A stretch of DNA of 64,000 nt from NCBI GenBank assembly GCA_037013495.1, contig CM072803.1:12232001-12296000 (forward strand), in the 5' to 3' direction. Below are positions 36,273 to 51,191 of the stretch, one piece after another (position 1 is the first letter of the stretch; each line of letters begins with the position of its first letter). The notes beneath the pieces were generated by a model. The model did not search any database. It had not been told where the DNA came from and saw only the letters and a program-made list of their open reading frames with translations. The DNA is from Hippophae tibetana. Taxonomy: Eukaryota; Streptophyta; Magnoliopsida; Rosales; Elaeagnaceae. Both the position numbers and the translations under genes were made by a program.

Positions 36273-39200
36273 GAAAAACTTGTTTGTATAGTATGAATAA
36301 GACAAAATAATATGCATTTAACTCATATGACTTATCAAGATAATACTCTATGAACATTAAATTATTAGTACATAAATTAGAACTATTATATTTAACAAAT
36401 GAAAGATAAAATTTTAATTTTAAAAGATAATTAATAGAGTCAGTATTATAATTAAGTAACCAATATAATGAAAAACATAATATATTATACAATTGTAATG
36501 AATATAGAAGAAAATTATATTTGTACCAAAAAATAATAAGTTTTTTAGACAAATTATTATTTTTTGTAAATAGACAAAGACCATTAACTAGGTCAATATT
36601 AATCCTCGATTAAAAATTATATTGATCCGTAAAAATTGTTATAAGAGTCAAATAATAGTATTCTAAATAATAATTGATTAAACATTAATACCATTAAAAT
36701 ATAAGGACATTTTATATATTTTATAAACCTAAAAAATATAAGTGAAAATATACCCCACCTTAATGGCATTTGTTATATTATTCTTATGAAATAAGCACAT
36801 TTAAAATAGCAATGAAAAGTACAAACTTCACATTTTTATATTTTTAAATATTATTGAAAAAATATTAAAATAAGAAATTAAAATTTATAATTATAAAAAA
36901 AATATTTTTATATATAATTTATATATTTTTATTATTTAAATTTTTTAATATATAATTTTATATTAAATATTATTTAATTATATATCATTTAATTTAAACT
37001 ATGTATATAATATTTTCAATATTAAATGTCATTTTATTATATCAGTTTAAATTTTTAGAGTGATATTTTTATTGTTTAAAGCTTTAAAAATATCATTTTT
37101 TATAAATTTTAATATTATTTTAAAAATTAAAATAATTTTAATACATGATATAATATAAAAAATAAATGTGTAAATGATATGATATTAATTAACATATTTT
37201 CATTTTTATTAACTCATGATATAGTTTTAAAAATTGAAAAATTGTTTTTTTAAATAAATTTTATCATTAGACATTGTAATCGATGTAAATATAAATACAT
37301 TTATATATTTATGTATGTTAAGTATTTCTCTAACTAACACTTTTTTTTAACGAAAATAGCACTATCCATGTTGCTAATTTGCTATCATTTAAAATATATA
37401 ATACATTCTCGGAATTTGATTTAAATTATAAGAAGGGATGGGAACATACATTTAATTTTTCTTTTTTCTTTGTTTTTTTTTTAAATCACTTCATGATGGG
37501 TTTATCCAGTCTACTTATCCATGATGCTCATAATTCATATATTAAATTAGATACCGTTATAAATACAAATATTTATACATATAATTTTAACAAATAAATA
37601 AATATATTTTAATAATACATATAGTTTAAGTATAATTAAATATTTTAAATTTTAAAAATTATTCATTAATTTAAATTTTTATATTTATTAATATCTATAT
37701 TTAAAATGTGACAATTTGTGTGTGAGTTAAGTAAGTCCAAATTAATTCAATCTAAATTCAATTTAAATTTAATTCAAAACAATAAAAATAAGCTCGAATT
37801 TAAACCAAATACAAACGATATGGATAAAACTAATTTTAAATATTCATTACATATTTTTTTAATTAATTAAACTTTTTAAATAAAAATATATTTAATGATT
37901 AAAACTATTAGTTCAAACATTTTTACATTAAACATCAAAAATGAGATAAATAATACTATAATAACTAGTTTTTTTGAATAAATAATAAATTAAAATTAAA
38001 TGAACAACTCACACATATAACAAAATCCATATAAAGAATACAACTTTTTGCACACATCTTATGTTATAATACCTAGTTAATTATAAAATATGATTACTAG
38101 TAAGCATAAATTAAATAAAATTCATTCTTAAAGTAAAAAAATTATTTCTAAATAAATTCGACAAAGGTAAATACCATTAAACTCTCTCATGCAAAAGTCA
38201 AAAACCGTATTACCTTCATGGAAACTTGTAATTTGAACAAAGAGCTTCAAATCTCAATAAAATTTTCCTCATATATGAAGATAACTAAATCATGTTTTTC
38301 AAGTAACATAGAATTTTTTTTAACCTAATTCAATGGACTTCAAGAACGAAAGTAAACAGTGATAGACGTAGAGTTGATGTTGGAGAAAAAAAGTTAAGCT
38401 ATGATTGCTAGTTATTGGAGAACTAGAGAGTTGAAGGGAAGACTAGGTTGGGAATTAAAAAAAAGATATGAAATAAACATGTTTCTCCAATTTTAAACTA
38501 ACGTGTAACATATTATAATTTTTTTTTGGGCTAACGTACAAGTTCGAACCCAACTTGATTTTTTTGAGTTAGTTCGAATTGAGACCTAATATAATTCAAT
38601 TCATATTTGATTCAGATTCTACGTTTCAAGTTCGATTTGGTCAATCGAGCTACAACATAAATTTTCACTTTTATCTTTAAATAGTTTCATCCCATGGCAC
38701 TATGATTTGTTGATATTATTGTCTAAATTATTTATCAATAATGTTATTGATATATAAATTTACATTTATTTTAAAATAAGATATATCACATATTAAATAA
38801 TATTAAAAATAAATAAATTATTAATTTTTTTAAAAAAAATTAAGACATGAAACATGATTAAGATAATTGTAAACTTTGTAATGTTATTATACTATTAAAT
38901 ATAAATTAATTATAAATATGTGGCTTATTTAGGGTAGTTTAAAATATATTTTTTATTATTTTTAGAATATATTTTTTATTATTTTTATTTCATATATTTA
39001 TTTAAAAAAATTTATAATAATATTAAATTTTATTAACTTAATAAAATATCTTATCCTTATATATTTAAATAATAATAAATAATTTATCCCTTTCTTAACA
39101 TCACATATACAAGTTAGCAATAACAAATTTAATGTCAACTAGACTTTAGACCAATATATATATAATGCTATTGCTTCCAGCTGTCTTGTCGTCTCTCGCC

Positions 39201-41472
39201 TTTATTATCTACTTACTTTGTCTTCAGACTAGAGTACACGTATAACATGGCGGCTTTGAATTCTGAATTTTCTTATTTTGAAGCAATAATTATTTTATTT
39301 ATTACAACACAACAAACTACTACCCTATTGTCTTAATTTAATTGATTATATATTCGTAAATAATGTTATAATTATTTTATTATTTATATCTTAATTTTTT
39401 ATTTAATTAATAATTAAAACGTTATTTAATATTATTCTAGCATTTGCTCTCACAGTTAAGGCGGTATCAAAGTTAATATTAAATTGAATGACATAAGTGT
39501 TTATGTAACTTATATAATTTTTGCATATAATCGAGTTAGATGATGATGGTATAATAATTTTATTAAAATTAATTAATTTTTTTATCAGATAATAATATAA
39601 AATTAAACATAAGAGATAAATTATTAAAGATATCTTCGTAAATTTAAATACATGATTAACACGTAACTTAATTTCTTAATTAATAGTGAAATTAATATTT
39701 TAATGTTATTTGTACGAAAAAAATATAAATTACGTAATCTACTAAAAATATTACATGCATTCGAGGACATCTAGCATGTTACGGGACACCTAGCCCTATG
39801 CAACCTAAATTGTATTATAATGTTTTTCATTTTTCTGGCATAATCTTTTTTACTCTTGAAATATTAATTTCTTTAAATACTAGGTAAAATATTCCATTAT
39901 TATGCTATAGTTTTATTTTTAATAACTGTTACAACGTACCTATACTTTGAACTAACGTTTTTTTAATGTTTACAAAAAAATATAGGTTATTATACAACAA
40001 AATATTTAATATTATGACATTAATCTTTTTCACATTATAAATAACAATTCACTTTAAATTTTTAAATGATAATAATTTTACAATTATTTTTAAAAATTCC
40101 ACAAAAAATTAAATAAAATAATTTTAATTTTATAATTAATTTAATTTTCATATCATTATTATTAAATAAAATTATTAATAATAAAATCAATTATGATAAT
40201 AATAAATTAAATTTCAGGACACGCCCAAGTTTACTAATACTTAAAAAAAGTCTTATTACATTTTAAACTTTTTAATTTTTTTTACATAATTTCTCTTTTT
40301 TATACTAAACCAACATGTATAAAATAAAATGTGACATCTATTTATTTACGGTATTCAAAGCTTGTAATTCATACAACCAGTTATAAAATAAAGATAATAT
40401 TAATTAATAATTAATATCGACTTATTATACAATTCACAATTTATAAAACATTCCATAATATAACTAGGTTAACTATGAATAGAAATAAACTTTTAGTAAT
40501 CCCAAAAGATCAGAGTTTATATAAATTAAAATCAACAAAATTATTTAAATATACTTATAAGATATATTTAAAGTCTTCAATCAAAAACTAATCCTACATG
40601 AAAAGGAAATACTAAAAAAAAAATAGGATAAGTAAAAATAATGAGTGAGTAGACATGTCTATGAAAATAATAATTATAGAGCACATGTTATTTAAACTTT
40701 AGTAACTAACCATAAAAATAGATACAAATCAATACATGAAAGTCTACAAAACATTTATGAGTAATCTTCAAGAAATAAATGTAATTGAGAATATATTTTT
40801 ATATGTAAAATAACTATAAGTAATTTATATGTAATAATTTGCGAAAAAAAAACCTCACCAAACTTACATTAGGGAAAAACTAATAATACGTGTACAAAGC
40901 TCTTAGTATAAAATCTTAATTATATGTGTGTTAGTTGTAGACATAAGCACATTAATTAATTATTTATTTTTATGTTATCGTTGAATCTTGTGGGTGTTGT
41001 TTGTTTGATAGTTTAAAAAATAATACATAATAATATTTTTAAAATGTTGTTGTTAAAAATTGTACAAAAAGTTCTATATGATAATTAAATTTTATAATAT
41101 ATTGTAAAACTAATTAAACGCTTATGAACTGACATAATAATATGCATAATATTATAGAATAATACTATTAAAAATTGAATATAAACTTCTATATTATAAT
41201 TAAAATATATAATTATGTCGTAAATATGAGTAAAAACTTATTAACTTACTTGATGATCAATTATCAATATTTTGGACATAAATTATCTTTTCTAATAAGA
41301 AAATACTAAATTTGTGAAGTATAAATGAATAAAATTAAATATTAGGAACATATATAAGTTTAAAATAAACATGTAATTATATATATTTAGTAAAGTGTGT
41401 TCACTTATAGAACAAAACAAGCTCCACGGTTCAAGAATTTAATTAGGGTGTGTCTCGTTGTCACATATAAAG
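36273..41472. other. AT-rich gene-free DNA
   Basis: No gene was recognised in 5.2 kb. 39160-39330 has TATATATATAATGC followed by a less AT-rich leader-like stretch and an ATGGCGGCTTTG start with only about 30 codons, possibly a broken gene start. Otherwise homopolymer-rich, with nothing identified. Confidence 0.5.
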
Positions 41473-42985
41473 TGTGTGCAATGAATACGTAAATATACGT
41501 ATCGCAACAAGTAATATAATGATAAGAAAATATCGTTCCCATGGAGATTATTTAATTAGAAACTAATTTTTAAAACTAAAAAAAATAAAAATCAATTTGT
41601 TTATATGTTTTTATATTTCACGGAAGTAAAATTAAAATGACTAAAAGTAAATAACAATAATTAATTAAATCAAATTTGGTAACTAAAAAGATATATGAGA
41701 AAATACCTATGAATACTTAATCCTTCAATTTTTTAAACATGTGAATTGCTAAAATCTCCCTAATATAATTGTCAATTAAATTATACAATCAAATGAATCT
41801 AACCTAGCATTTATTCTTCTCTCAAGTAAACTACACACGATATAGTAATTAATTTAATCGTATTCTCATGCTAATTAAATTACATACTACTCATTAAGTT
41901 CATCAATTATGGATCACATACATAATAATCATACATCTATGCCTAAAAACTATGCATGTTATTTAATCAAGACAAACGATTAAATAATTCTCTCAAATCT
42001 ATTTAATTACCTCTATAGATAAATTACTGGTCAATCAATTAGTAATATATAAATCAGATTAAATAATATAATTAAAATTAAATTATAATTGAAGTAAAAT
42101 ATTATATCATCACATGATGAAAATTAGGTTCATAAAATCCCTAGATTAATAAATTGATTACACATAATTATATTCATAAAGCTCATATTTTTCATAAACA
42201 AAGACATAAAAATTGATAAAAAAAAGAGTAAAAGAAGAAATACAATGAATCTATTGAATTGTAGTATTAATCTCCACCAAAATTATGTCCTATCTTGATT
42301 TTTTCTATATTTTTCTCTCTTTTTAGCTCCAAAATTGACCAAAATTATGCTAATGGAGGCCATTTCGGGTTTATGGAGTGATTAGGGGCTTAAATATTGT
42401 TCAAGTGCGATCTAGACCATCAACTCAGCTTCATACCAAGGGCTACGATCAAAATAAGCAAAACTGATAATATCAGCCAATCACAACGTGACATGTGTAC
42501 AACATGACATGTGGTAGGGGAAATTCACTGGAAAAATTAGGAAGCGAGGGAAGACCGATCAGAGTCAACGCTTACTGAGTTAGTGATACACGGCACGACA
42601 TGATTTACAGAAACTGATGGTGTGGCGTATGGGTGGAACGCATGGAGCAATGACGTAGCGACACATGGCAACGCTATTTAACCAAGCTCAAACTCGGATT
42701 GAACGTCATGCTAACACATGACATGTGTTTCATCCTCCTTACATGCAACGTAACGTGATTCACTCTCTATGCTTGTATGGCATGCCATGTAGCAGCTCTT
42801 GATTGGTTATGCTTTAAAAATTCATAAAAGTTTTATAAAAATTCTAAAAAAAATCAATTTTTTACCCATTTTCACTAAAAAGTTTATATTTTAATATTTT
42901 TTGCCCCAAAAATACTAGTTATTGAATAAAATAAATAAATATTAAGTAAAAAAAATGTATTAATGACTCTATTTTCATAGAATCA
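41473..42985 (-). repeat. Lone (solo or truncated) gypsy LTR, inverted copy of 18772-20359
   Basis: The complement matches the LTR at 18772-20359 from TGATTCTAT to the GCACACA end, including the central, less AT-rich part with CCAATCA and repeated CACG/TGACAT segments. No internal retroelement sequence flanks it on either side, so it is probably a solo LTR left by recombination. The exact ends and target duplication were not resolved. Confidence 0.7.
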
Positions 42986-43835
42986 TTAATGTCCTTATGA
43001 AATTGGTATAATCATTACTTATACTTCGAGACAACTCCAATAACATGAACTTAACTATCCTACTCATTATCTATAATCATCAACAATATATTTTTCGCAC
43101 TAAAGTTATATAGAAACTACTTATATGGTGAAAAATATCAAATTTTCATTGATCATAAAAGTTTGAAATATTTACTCATAGCAATTTTTTTCTAAACTTT
43201 TTCTTTTCTAATAATTATATTTTAAGAGTATTTGACTTAAATGATTCTTTAAAATCTATGTCAAAAATATCATTTTTTACAATTTTAATTCATGAATGAG
43301 TATGAATTTTATATTTTTATCATTATATTATCATTACTCATGATTTCTTTGTATATATTAATTATTTTAGAAAAAACTCCAAATGTAAAAACTTAACTTT
43401 TTAAATTTTTTAATAGATATGAGTAATAATTAAATAATTTATTTTTCTTAATTATTTTTACAAAATTGATTAATTTTAATGTCTATTATCTTTTAATTAA
43501 TTTTGATAATTTTGAGTAACTAATAAATGTATTATTAGTTTAGGGTTTTCAGGTTTTTAAAAGAACATTATGAAACTTTATTTTAGAAATTAATTTTTAA
43601 TATGAGTTATTTTATTTGAAACGTTTAATTATTTAAAAAATATAAATTATGTAATTTTTTAGAAAAGGGAGAGCATATCACTAATATTTTTCTAATTATT
43701 TTTGTTAGTAGTATAATAAAAAAAATAAAAATATTTATTATACTCGTACCATTAATATATTATTAATATAATAACAATATTTTAAATATTGTCTATAAAT
43801 TCACGATAATATATGACTATGATTATTACTATTGT
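42986..43835. other. AT-rich DNA
   Basis: Nothing recognised. Confidence 0.5.
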
Positions 43836-44010
43836 TAAGATTTAACTTGTTTTAAAAGAGAGAACTTAGGGAGAGATTAAGATAATGGTTGATCATATGG
43901 ATCATATAAGAGATCTATTTATTTATAAAACATTATATATACATATGTCAGTTACATAATGTATACACATATTTACATTTTAGAGAGATATAATTATTAT
44001 AAAATACAAC
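43836..44010 (+). repeat. LTR fragment related to the element at 61217
   Basis: Aligns with 61217-61375. Shared landmarks are TGTTRAGAYTTAA at the start, AGAGATTAAGA / AAAGATTAAAGA, ATATGGATC, TCTATTTAT and ATACAATGTGTACAC / ATAATGTATACAC. The homology fades after about 175 bp. Confidence 0.5.
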
Positions 44011-44753
44011 ACATCATGGATTGAGGTTAACCCTAACTCAGGTATTGGTCAACCATAAAAAGGATTCAATTCCTTAAAAACGAACTCAAATTGATCACTA
44101 AGCTTATGTAGGTCTACATGTAAAACATTTCGGGTTAGTAATTTTGATTGAGCGGTTTGAATGGGTCGGATATGTGCGGATGTCTAAATAACTATTACAT
44201 TACTAACCGAAGGAATATTTAATAAATAGAAAAGCATAATTTGTAGAAGATAGTAACTAGTTATACTTAATGACTATAAAAATCTAACAACGTGGTTGCT
44301 AAATTATTTATTTTTAATGAAAATGTTAATTAATGTAATTATTTTAACACAAATTTATAATCACATTAGGTGTTAAATCTTTCTAGTTAAATCAATAATT
44401 CTTTGATTTTTAAATTATTTTATAATATTTACATGTTAATTAATATAAATATAAATATATGTATAAATTTATAATATTTATTATTTTTTAAAATTTTAAT
44501 TATATTTATTTTTGGTTGAATGTCAAACTACTCCTTGATAGCATGTTTATTAGATAGTATAATAACTACAATTTTTGTTAAAAACAATTGTAGTTTCGTG
44601 TAGAAAATTTGTCCCAAAATATATGAGTATAGATAGTACTAAATATTTAAATTAATTAGTTAAAAATATGTATCTTACATTTGAATTTTTATATCTAAAA
44701 AAATAATTCAGTTTTTTATAACAATTATAATTCTTTAAAATGTACGGCATAGA
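44011..44753. other. AT-rich DNA
   Basis: Continues from the LTR fragment. Nothing else recognised. Confidence 0.4.
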
Positions 44754-45130
44754 TTAGGGGTGTCCATAAACCGGTCCAAACTGGACCAAACCAGTAAATA
44801 GGATCGAATCGGACCAGATCGAATGGTTTTACAAATTAAATGGTCCGGTCCTATTTGTATTAATTAAAATCGTTTTTCAAACGACCCGATTTGTTTTGTA
44901 TTAATTTTTAAACCGGTCGAATCGAACCGAATCGATTTAATAATATATTAAAATTTTCATATTATTTCTCATTAAAGGTGTCCAAAAATCAAACCAAACC
45001 AAAAATCGGACCGGAAAAAACAGTTTTATAAATCAAACAATCCAGTTCAGTCCGAGTAATATAAACGGTCCAATTCAGTTAATTTTTTTTCCCCAAAACC
45101 AGATCGAACCAGACCGATAGACACCCCTAA
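44754..45130. mobile_element. MITE with TTAGGGGTGTC ends
   Basis: 377 bp. Terminal inverted repeats are TTAGGGGTGTC (44754-44764) and GACACCCCTAA (45120-45130). The interior is rich in AACCGG, CGAACCGAATCG and similar short words in both orientations. The flanks GCATAGAT and ACGGAGAT could be a decayed 8-bp duplication (hAT-like), but this is weak. No coding capacity. Confidence 0.6.
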
Positions 45131-46759
45131 CGGAGATTAAAATGTACACCAGAGTCTTCTAACTTTTAAGGTATATATATGATTCTATATTTCACCAAAA
45201 TATGTATTAATCATCACTCATGCATATTCAAAGTTCTCTAATTCTTTAAAAGTTATAAACTATTCGAAATATTTTTTTAAAATTTATATTAAACTTCTAA
45301 TTTTTAAAATATGAAAAATAAAAAATTACTATTTTTAAAAAATATAGAATATTAAAAAAATTAAATTATGAAAAAACACAAAATTAAGGTTTTTGCCCCA
45401 AATATAAATTAAAATTATTTTTATTTTTAGTACTCTTTAAATGATTTTTTTATTTTTTTTATTTTTTTTACATTTTACATTTTATTGTTTAAAATTTTAA
45501 AGAAAAAAACTATTTAGAATCGAATAAAACTTTTAAAGAATTAAATAACTCTAAATATATACCTTAAAATATAGAGTTAAAATGTATGGGTTGAAGAATT
45601 ACATGACCTAAATGCATAGGTTGAAAGTTATAGAAATAAGGTGTACATAAATTACAGGATTTCTAAATACTTTAACATTAAAAAAAACTTTTTATTTAAT
45701 TTATACATAATATTTGAAATTTATGTTATAGAAAATATAAATGGAAATTTTTTATCTTTATTTTAAAATATTAAATAAATTTCATTATAATTTAATTTTT
45801 TATAAATAGTATAATTTATCTTAATTTTTAATTATAAAATAAAACTATTTTGCTAACTTTTCTTCCATATAGTAAATTTACCACTTTTCTTTCCTATCAA
45901 ATTCACCAACATTATTAATATCATAGTTAATGGTTCCGAGGTAATTCATTTGGTAAAATTAGTTAGGTTTATTGTTGATCATTAATGAGATTTTAAAAGA
46001 TAGGTTGGAATTCGAGTTTTAAAATTCTCTACCATTTCGAACAAAGGTGCAAATCAATAGTATATTTTAATTAATATTCATCAAAAATTGAGATAGTTAT
46101 CACAATTTTTTTCTTTAAACAAAATAATTTATCAATATTTTAGTTGTAATTAATTTTTTTTTTCAGGGTCACAATCTTCATTAATGAGTTTTTCACATGT
46201 AAAGATAACGAGCCACTCAATTGTTTATTCTTAAGAAGATCAAGATTTTGATCTTTGTTCCTTGGTGAATGGGACATAAATGACCATATATATACTTCAA
46301 GATAAAAGAGTAAAGATGCCGATGTTACGTAGAAAAATAAAATATTGTGCATGTGAGTTTGAAGTGGATAAGAGGAAGAGATGCTTGTGATTTGTTTTTT
46401 TTTAATAAATAAATATTAAAAGAATATTATTCTTTTATTTTACATTTCAACATTATCCTATATTTTTTCTGACAATATCTTCTGTTTTATTTTACGTCTC
46501 ATTAATTAAGTCTTATCATCACTATTTGTTTTTATTAATTTTCTCCTTAAATAATTGACAAAACATCATTTAATGTGATACATATAATAGAATACATGCA
46601 ATAATGGGATAAAGGACTCTCGTCCATTTTTTTTAATTTGAGTTGTTGGAACTTTCACGTAGCTGTTGGACATATGCATGCAACCTAAAATATGAGTGTA
46701 TTATTTGAAGTGGTTTGTTTTATGAATTAATTTGTTTTTACTATATTTTTATTAATTAA

Positions 46760-46803
<44 letters not shown>

Positions 46804-49800
46804 ATACTTTTACCTAAAAACTGGAAAATATTAGTTCTAAGTTTCTTTGTTTAGGTTTCATAGACGGTAGTATTATTGTTTAAAAAATTTATTTGTTTGT
46901 AAAAAGTGTATTAAGATAAAGTGTATGTTTGGATTTTCTTTATATAGAATACATATATATATATATATGATAAATAAATGTTTTATTAAAATATTACTCA
47001 AAAATTTTAAAATATTATTTATATCAAATTTAAATAAAATTTTCAATTATCTAAGATATGAATTTGTATATTAGAAAATAAAAATTTTGTTTAAATTCTA
47101 AAAAATATTTTATTAAAAAAGTTAAAGTAATATTTTAACTAAATGTTATTTTTTATGTAGTTACTATCAAAAAAATATAAATATATATGATACATATATT
47201 ATTATGTTATATTTAAAAAAATAATTAAATAAAAATTAGATTTATCATTTTCAATAAAAAGATTTTAAAAACATATTTTGTAAGTCAGTACACTAAATAA
47301 CACACTTGCTGTGGTAATTCACCCATTATTTAATTAATATGCGAACATGCAAGTGGGCAACCAAGGCGAGTTCTTCAACATGTGATAAAATAAGTTAATA
47401 TCAAACAAAATAAAAGGATTATCCTCCTTAATTTAATAATTGAGATTAAAAAACAGTGACTACACGTAGATTACATTTCCTATTGTCATAAAATAGACAT
47501 GGAGGTGTCTTCACATTCAGCTCATCCCCACCACTCTTGTTCTAAAAAAAAAATCAAAAATTTTAAAAAATAATTTAAAAAAAAGTATTTTAGATTTGTT
47601 GTTTTCTTGTTTGCACTAAAACCTAACAATCAGAAAAATTAATTTAATTATTTAAATATATATTTTAAAATTAATAAATTATTAAAGTAAAATATTGATA
47701 ACAATTAAAATGAATATTTTGTAATATTTTTCATATTAATTGTTATTTTATTATTATTAAAGAGTTTATTTTTAATCACTTAATTAAAAAATAATAATAA
47801 ATTATTAAAATAATAATATTTATTTTTATTTATCTATTTTTTTAAAATATGATGATTAAAAAATATTTTTTAAAATTTGAGTGACTAAATATACACTAAA
47901 ATTTAATGAAAGATTTGATGATACTATTTTCGATAAAAAAAAAATATAAACATTTTATTAAATTTCATATCTAAAAATTACATTTAGAAACAAAACATTC
48001 ATCTTTGATACTTTAGAGGACATCTTTGATACTCGAATCTGATTCCTTTTGCTTTTATCTTTGTTCCCTTTCTTTTGGCTTTTTTCCGTCACAAACAAAC
48101 AGATCATGAATTTATAATCAACTCAGATACTTTGATATCTTTCTGTACTCCAATTTACATGTAATAAATATATCATAATTCTAATTTTTATTAAAAAAAA
48201 AAACTATATACATATAAATGTATTTACCAAGTGCCACTTTTCCCATAAGAAAAAAAGAAAGGCCTACTTTGTGAAATATTCAAATGGCCAACTATTCAAA
48301 TCACTGCTTCGTGTTACATATAATTGGGGGTTAGGTGAAGAATAAAAGTTTGAATTCAAGGGAGGAAAATATTTTAAAATATTATTTATGGATAAATTAT
48401 TTAACAATTTGATATAATTTTTTAAATTAAATCTAGGTAGACAATAATTGGTTGTTGTTTTTTTTTTAGCTATATTTTTCAATTTAGGATTTAAAATTTA
48501 TTTATGTTAAGTTTTAAAGTCTTTTTTTTTTGTGTGGGGAGTTTGTTATAAAAAGCCTATAAGTAGTAAATAAATTACTTATATTTATAATTGAATAATA
48601 TATTAAGACATGTCTCATATATAACATATTGTTATGTATTTTTCGTGAAATGTAAATTCAGTTAAGTTTATGGATATGAATTTTGAGGTGAGGTTTAACA
48701 ACGGAAGAAAACGATAGATTTTATTTGGATAGAAATAAATTATATTATGATTAGTAATAATTTATATAATATAGTGTGATAAAATTAATTATAAATATTT
48801 TAATAAAATAATTTTATCATAAAATTTATTAAATAATTACTTAATTTATTTTTATATTTTTTATATTTTAAAATTTTTAAAAATATTATTTTTACTTTGA
48901 AATTAAAGAAAAATGATTTTAGAATTAAAAATTAAGATACACTAAATTAATTAAGTCTTTATTATAATTTAGACGCACATCTCTATTAGATAAATATTTA
49001 AATAACATTATAATTTTTATTTCATATAATGTAATATCACTTTACAACCAAATTATAATATACAATTATATAAGAAACATGTCTTTTATTTTATTTTAAT
49101 ATGAGAAACGTCCTTAATATTGGGTATTAAATTTTTATTTTTATTAAATGAGTAAAAATTATAATAATGAGATTCGAAATTGTGTTAGTAGGAAGTCATG
49201 ACATCTAGATCATAAACTAATCCTAAAAATGAAGGGGAGAAAAACTACTCAATTTTTTTTTAAAAATGTACATATAATTACTTTATTTTCACAAATATAT
49301 TAGTCATGACATCGAACAAACGAATATTAGCTGGAAGGCATTGACACCATGGATATATTTTCACGTTACATGGGAATCGAACCTAAAAATAGGCTCACAT
49401 TGTTTTTATAATATATTTATAATTAATTAAATTATCTTTCTACTTTTTTTATTAAATATTTATTTTTAAAAAAAAATTATATTAAATTTTATTAATATAA
49501 AATATCATATTATTTTATACTTTACAAATAATAAATAATTTTTATAAATTAATATGACATTCTTGAAAATATTACATTAAATTTTATTAATATAAAATAT
49601 TATATTATTTTATAATATAAAATTCTTGATATTTCTATCAAACTAGATGTATATCATATATTGATATCACAATAATATCGACATTGTATAGTACTTTTCA
49701 ATCCTTAGGAGCATAGGCATGCTACCTTACATTTAGTTAACTTATATATTAAATAAAAGTATTTATTCTTTGAGAGCAAAGCAAGGAAACAAAATCGTTT

Positions 49801-50797
49801 CTTTTCTATTTCATTTCATTCTGATTTTAATTCCATTTCATGAACCAAACGTCACTTTATGGATGTCAAAATTTCTCTCAAGTTTAGATAATCATGAGTA
49901 CTAGATAACCGTGAGTAATAACTGAATGTCTTTGATTTTGGGTCGTAAATTTAAGATTGAATTTTGAATTTTATTATTATTTTATTTAAAATTTTAGATT
50001 GGGATTCGATTTTGAGGATGATGTAACACAATCTCGATACCCGAAATTATAAAATTATATTTATTAAATATTATATTTTACATGTATGTAAAGATAAAAA
50101 CACTTATATTTCTATATTTATGAAAAAAATAAAACTAAATTTATTGTTATTTTGATTTTTTTAATTATTTTTACATTCAGTTTAATATTTTTGAGTCATC
50201 TTAAATTAAAAAAATAATTTAAAATTTAGTTATAAAAGTTGTAAATAACCATTATCTGATATAACTTTACAAATTTATACATATGATCATTTCAATACTT
50301 TAATGTTATTATTATTAAATAAAAAATACACTTATAAACCTTAATAGTCACATATTTAACAAAAGATATAATAAAAAGTTTAAAAAAAGCCTAATTTATA
50401 GAAGTACATTTTTATCTTTATAAAAATGTTTTATTTTATGCTTTTTATCATATTTTTTTGTCAATTTTATTCACTTTTATCATATTCTTTGTCCTATTCT
50501 TAACACTATCACATTTTTTTTCTTAATAATTATCTTTCACTATTTGCTTAAAAAAATCCAAAACTTAAATTTTTATCAAAAATAAAATTAGGAAATCGTT
50601 AACTCATTTAAAGCATTATCTTTATTAATTATCATGATCATTGATAGTTTATTCATTTCAATCTTCTTGATCTTTTATCATTTTTCAACCACATCATTTT
50701 CGATCAAATTAAGTCACTTTGTCAATAAATTTGATTGAATATGAAGTGGTTGGATGAATCAATGAGATAAAAGATAATAAACTAATGATACAGATAG
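45131..50797. other. AT-rich gene-free DNA
   Basis: No supported gene. 45938-46040 has SINE-like A- and B-box look-alikes (TTCATTTGGTAAAATTAG; GGTTGGAATTCGAG). 46764-46797 and 46951-46968 are AT microsatellites. 49480-49522 and 49573-49617 are near-identical 44-bp direct copies. Confidence 0.5.
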
Positions 50798-50817
50798 CAC
50801 TACTACAATATGTGCTT

Positions 50818-51191
50818 ATGGCCTCGGTTTTTAACCGTGACCATAGACCTATGGCCTCGGTTATAAGAACCGAGGCCTAAGTGAGAGAGACCAAAAGTCA
50901 TAACCTATGGCCTCGGTTTTTAACCGAGGCCATAGGTACCCTCTTATGGCCTCGGTTTTTCTATAACCGAGGCCATATGTGCGACCTATGGCCTCGGGTT
51001 TTTCATAACCGTGGCCATAGGTCTCACATATGGCCTCGGTTTTTCCTTAACCGAGGCCATAGGTGGCACATATGGCCTCGGTTTTTCCATAACCGAGGCC
51101 ATAGGTCGCACATATGGCCTCGGTTTTTCAATAACCGAGGCCATATGTGCCACCTATGGCCTCGGTCTTGCTATATAACCGAGACCATAGA
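50818..51191. repeat. Left palindrome array of the 4.2-kb CACTA-like element
   Basis: Nine dyads at a period of about 42 bp, for example CTATGGCCTCGGTT, a short T-rich loop, then AACCGAGGCCATAG. The third (near 50909) is a perfect palindrome except for its loop. The arms stay complementary even where loops vary. Confidence 0.95.

Noticed and set aside
36214..36552. 112-codon minus-strand ORF overlapping the end of the 35931 ORF
   Set aside because: Leu/Tyr/Asn-rich by composition, with no motif or regulatory context.
46140..46352. 70-codon minus-strand ORF
   Set aside because: No domain, promoter or splice partner recognised. One part looks protein-like by composition, but that is not enough to call a gene.
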